Assembly (NCBI GenBank): GCA_027058735.1
Contig: JALURZ010000251.1
Location: 1 to 7,985 of the forward strand
Direction: 5' to 3'
Length of the DNA: 7,985 nt
From: Hyphomicrobiales bacterium
Lineage (GTDB): Bacteria; Pseudomonadota; Alphaproteobacteria; Rhizobiales; JALURZ01
The notes under the pieces were generated by a model, which made no database searches, had not been told where the DNA came from, and worked only from the letters and a program-made list of their open reading frames with translations. The position numbers and the translations under genes were made by a program. Shown one piece after another: positions 5,281-7,985 of this stretch. Numbering within the stretch: position 1 is the first letter of the stretch; each line of letters starts with the position of its first letter.

Positions 5281-6735
5281 CTAAAACAGCGCAAAATATT
5301 CGCGTTGTTCCCAGTCGGTTACGGAGTTGAGAAAGCGGTCGATTTCCGCCTGTTTTATGGTCACCAGATAATCGATGAACGGATCGCCGAGCTGTCCGCG
5401 GAAAAAGGCGCTTTGCCGCAACTCGCCGAGGGCCTCGATCAGGCTTTTCGGCAGCGGCTTGGCGTCGGTCTCATAAGGCGTGTCGGCGGACGGCGGCAGC
5501 GCCAGTTCGCGCTCGATCCCGTCGAGGCCGCACAGCACCTGCGAGGCCATATAGAGATAGGGATTGGCGGCCGATTCGCCGATGCGATTTTCGATCCGCG
5601 TCGCCGGGTCCCCCGCCCCGCCCAGCGCGCGCACCATGACGCCGCGATTGTCGCTCGCCCACACCGCCCGGTCGGGCGCCAGCGAATAGGGCTGATAGCG
5701 CTTGTAGCCGTTGACGGTCGGCGCGCTGAAGACCGCCGCCTCGCGGGCATGATCCAGCAGCCCGGCGGCATAGTGCCGCGCCAGCGGCGACAGCACATGG
5801 GCATCGTCGTCGGGCATGAACAGGTTGCGCCCGTCATCGCGCGCGACCAGCGACTGGTGCAGATGCCAGCCGCTTGAAAACAGATTGGCGATGCCGGGCC
5901 GGCACATGAACGTCGCGTGCAGGCCGTTGCGCCGGGCGATCTGCTTGGCGGCGCTGCGAAACAGCATCATCAGATCGGCGGCCTCAAGGCCCGGCAGCGG
6001 TGCAAAGGTGAACTCGATCTGGCTTGGTCCGAATTCCACTTCGCACGAGCGCAGCGGCAGGCCCGCCTCCAGCAGACCGTCACGCAACAGCGAGACCGCC
6101 GGGTCCAGCTCATCGGCGCGCAACTCGGTGAGATACTGATAGCCATGGGCGAGCAGCGAGACCGCAGGTGCTGCACCCGGCTGTCCGGCGTCTTCGGGGC
6201 TGAGCCTCGGGTCCTCCAGCTTCAACAGGTGAAATTCGACCTCCAGCCCGGCCATGAGATCGTGCCCGCGCCGGCTGAGCCGCGCCAGCGCATCGCGCAG
6301 GATCGCCCGGGTTGAAAACGGCACCGGCCTGCCATTGGGGTAATAGATATCGCACAGCACCCAGCCGGTTTTGGGCGCCCAGGGCAGAATGCGGAACGTG
6401 GAGGGGTCCGGCACCATGACAAAATCGCCGCCGCCGGTCATCTCCTCCATGCCGAAGCCGCCGCCCTTCGTGAATACCGGAAAGACCGTGCGGTGCGCGG
6501 TATCCTTGGCCAGCAGCGTCGTGGTCATGGTGCAGCCGGTGCGCAGCACGCGCATCGGATCATCGGCGATCAGGGTCTTGCCGCGCAGCATCCCGTGCTG
6601 GTCGGCGAACGCCAGGCGAAGGACTTCAAGGCCTTCCGCCCTGACCCGCCCGGCAACCTCTTTCGCGGCCTTCAGGTCGTCGTCGCTCCAAAGCCCGAAA
6701 CGCTCGATGAGCGTGCCTGTTTTTTTCCTGGCCAC
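5281..6735 (-). CDS. Glutamine synthetase-like ATP-dependent ligase (GS superfamily, probably not housekeeping GlnA)
   Basis: 484 residues from GTG 6735. Enzymes of this superfamily activate glutamate gamma-carboxylate with ATP and couple it to ammonia or an amine. Visible motifs: N-terminal beta-grasp FADQHGMLRGK (43-53), metal-binding GLEVEF (E165, E167), EVEFGPSQIEF (E234, E241), SGWHLHQSL (H291, H293), PTVNGYKRY, DNRGVMVR (R364), and RIENRIGESAANPYLYMA (381-398). These preserve the metal and ATP/phosphate sites. Motifs diverge from housekeeping GlnA, resembling the PuuA / gamma-glutamyl-amine ligase group: for example, an LAKDTAHRTVFP segment lies where the GlnA ammonia-site loop is expected. 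GTG 6747 is an alternative start four codons earlier, but the purine run GGGGGGAG abuts it, whereas it lies 10 nt from GTG 6735. The Rieske gene ends 40 bp upstream, so the two probably share a transcript. Substrate unknown. Confidence 0.85.
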   Translation of the reverse strand: MARKKTGTLIERFGLWSDDDLKAAKEVAGRVRAEGLEVLRLAFADQHGMLRGKTLIADDPMRVLRTGCTMTTTLLAKDTAHRTVFPVFTKGGGFGMEEMTGGGDFVMVPDPSTFRILPWAPKTGWVLCDIYYPNGRPVPFSTRAILRDALARLSRRGHDLMAGLEVEFHLLKLEDPRLSPEDAGQPGAAPAVSLLAHGYQYLTELRADELDPAVSLLRDGLLEAGLPLRSCEVEFGPSQIEFTFAPLPGLEAADLMMLFRSAAKQIARRNGLHATFMCRPGIANLFSSGWHLHQSLVARDDGRNLFMPDDDAHVLSPLARHYAAGLLDHAREAAVFSAPTVNGYKRYQPYSLAPDRAVWASDNRGVMVRALGGAGDPATRIENRIGESAANPYLYMASQVLCGLDGIERELALPPSADTPYETDAKPLPKSLIEALGELRQSAFFRGQLGDPFIDYLVTIKQAEIDRFLNSVTDWEQREYFALF

Positions 6736-6775
6736 CGGTTTCCCCACTCCCCCCGGACCCGACCGCGGGTGCGTT

Positions 6776-7985
6776 TCAGCCGAGCGCGACGCCCCGCGCC
6801 CAGGGCGATGTCTGGCGCCGTTTCTGCTCGGCCGCCCGCCAGCAGGCCTGCCAGTCGCCGGCCCGGTCGATGGCGTCGATCGCCACCGGACGGGTAAATC
6901 CGCCGCCGTTGCCGCTCTTGCCTGGTTTCGGCTCCTCGCCCTTTTCGAGCGCCGCGATGGCGCGCATCAGAATCTTACGGTTCGCGATGATCGCCTTGTC
7001 GGTGAACCCCAGATGCTCCACCGTGCGGTCCTGGATCGGGCCCGGGCTTTCCACCGCCCACTGGTCGTGGACATTGATGTCCATGCCCATGCCTGTATAG
7101 GTCAGGTTGCGCTGTTCGGCCGCGTCAAAGCCGTAATTGTCGGCCTTGCCGACCTTCGGCACATAACCGGGCACGGTGAAATGTTCGAGCCGGTGATCGC
7201 GCATGGCGGTCTTGTCGACAGGGTCCTTGTAGCTGGTGAAAAACGCATACCACCAGTTGCGGGTATCGTCGATGGGCACATGCCACTGGGTAATCACCAT
7301 ATCGTTGCTCATCGGAATGACGAACGCGTTGGGGAACGCCAGATTGGTGATGCGCACATGGGTCGCCAGTTCATCGAGCCGGCGCAGGGCGGCGAGCCGC
7401 AGACCATAGGCGGTCGCCTCGACCTCGATTTCGGGCCGCGCATATTCGCGCAGGATTTGCGTCACCGGCATGTTGGTGTCCGCCGCCTCGCCGCGAAACT
7501 GTTTCGCGTAGCCGTCCGCCGGGTCCTCGTCTTCGAAAAACCGGTGCAGATAGGACGCATGCGCCGGATCGATACCCACCTCGAGCGCCTGCAGCCAGTT
7601 GCATTCAAGCAGGCCCTTGAAGGCGAAGGTGTGGCTGTCGGGAGCCGCGAAGCAGTCATAGTCGGGAAACGGCGGCGGATCGCCGGGGCCAAGCCAGGCG
7701 AAGACAATGCCGTTGTGCTCGCGTAACGGATAGGCGGGCTGGCGCACCTGCTCATGGAACCGGCTGCCCTCTGGCTCGGCGGGCTGTTCGAGACACGCGC
7801 CGTTCACATCGTAAAGCCAGCCATGAAACGGGCAGCGCAGCCCGCCGTCTTCAAGGCGGCCGAAATACAGATCCGCGCCACGATGGCAACAATGGCGTCC
7901 CAACAGGCCGGGGCGGCCTTTCTCGTCGCGAAACAGCACCAGATCCTCGCCCAGCAGGCGCACCTCAACGATGGGGCGCCCGCCG
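6776..7985 (-). CDS. Rieske non-heme iron oxygenase, alpha subunit (phthalate dioxygenase / LigXa-like), 5' truncated by window edge
   Basis: Stop at TGA 6778-6776; the frame stays open to the right edge, adding GGRPIVEV before the first internal GTG at 7963, so about 40-60 N-terminal residues lie outside. Numbered from that GTG: Rieske [2Fe-2S] motif C25-C-H27...C44-PFH47 (CxH-x16-CxxH), followed by the Trp of HGW. The catalytic domain has NWLQALEVGIDPAHASYLH, giving the bridging D132 and mononuclear-iron ligands H135 and H140. The third ligand is likely D300 in HDQWAVESPGPIQDRTVEHLG (299-319), a strong signature of the phthalate 4,5-dioxygenase / LigXa-type C-terminal domain. Such enzymes hydroxylate or O-/N-demethylate aromatic substrates using electrons from a separate reductase, which is not in this window. 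It precedes the GS-like gene by 40 bp in the same direction. Substrate cannot be read from sequence. Confidence 0.9.
   Translation of the reverse strand, partial: GGRPIVEVRLLGEDLVLFRDEKGRPGLLGRHCCHRGADLYFGRLEDGGLRCPFHGWLYDVNGACLEQPAEPEGSRFHEQVRQPAYPLREHNGIVFAWLGPGDPPPFPDYDCFAAPDSHTFAFKGLLECNWLQALEVGIDPAHASYLHRFFEDEDPADGYAKQFRGEAADTNMPVTQILREYARPEIEVEATAYGLRLAALRRLDELATHVRITNLAFPNAFVIPMSNDMVITQWHVPIDDTRNWWYAFFTSYKDPVDKTAMRDHRLEHFTVPGYVPKVGKADNYGFDAAEQRNLTYTGMGMDINVHDQWAVESPGPIQDRTVEHLGFTDKAIIANRKILMRAIAALEKGEEPKPGKSGNGGGFTRPVAIDAIDRAGDWQACWRAAEQKRRQTSPWARGVALG

Noticed and set aside
5167..5877. A plus-strand open frame entering the convergent gap repeat
   Set aside because: It starts inside the inverted-repeat element and runs antisense to the GS-like gene, with no supporting ribosome binding site.
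6371..7726. A 451-codon plus-strand open frame opposite the Rieske and GS-like genes
   Set aside because: It spans two well-supported minus-strand genes and the gap between them; its translation has no domain-like pattern.

Overview
The window is GC-rich with dense, compact coding and several GTG/TTG starts. One intergenic gap carries short palindromes of the 'GTCATTCCC...GAATCCAGC / CTGGATCACCCGG...CCGGGTGATGAC' kind that are scattered through many alphaproteobacterial genomes. Together these suggest an alphaproteobacterium; genus cannot be told from the sequence alone.

Layout. (1) Bases 2-118 are the last 38 codons of a plus-strand gene, probably a thiamine-diphosphate-dependent enzyme of the acetolactate synthase type. 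(2) A 165-bp leader with a 14-bp AT-rich dyad precedes a five-gene plus-strand operon (284-5017) for a complete branched-chain-amino-acid-type (HAAT/Liv) ABC importer: periplasmic binding protein, two permeases and two ATPases. The last four genes overlap by 4 to 11 bp and are translationally coupled. A 262-bp gap with a stable GNRA-loop hairpin and an intrinsic-terminator-like structure separates the binding protein from the permeases. (3) A 263-bp convergent gap (5018-5280) holds a ~113-bp inverted-repeat element and a probable degenerate relative. (4) On the minus strand lie a Rieske non-heme iron oxygenase alpha subunit (5' end beyond the window) and, immediately downstream, a glutamine-synthetase-like ligase, probably one transcript.

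How they may work together (inference). Liv-type importers in catabolic islands often import aromatic acids, amides or other small organic compounds rather than leucine. A GS-like ligase beside a Rieske oxygenase recalls the gamma-glutamylation-then-dioxygenation logic of aniline degradation, although this Rieske protein resembles the phthalate dioxygenase / LigXa group. The best working picture is a small catabolic locus for a nitrogen-containing or aromatic substrate: uptake by the ABC system, activation or detoxification by the GS-like enzyme, oxidation or demethylation by the Rieske enzyme. The substrate is not readable from sequence. No CRISPR, tRNA, rRNA or insertion sequence was seen.
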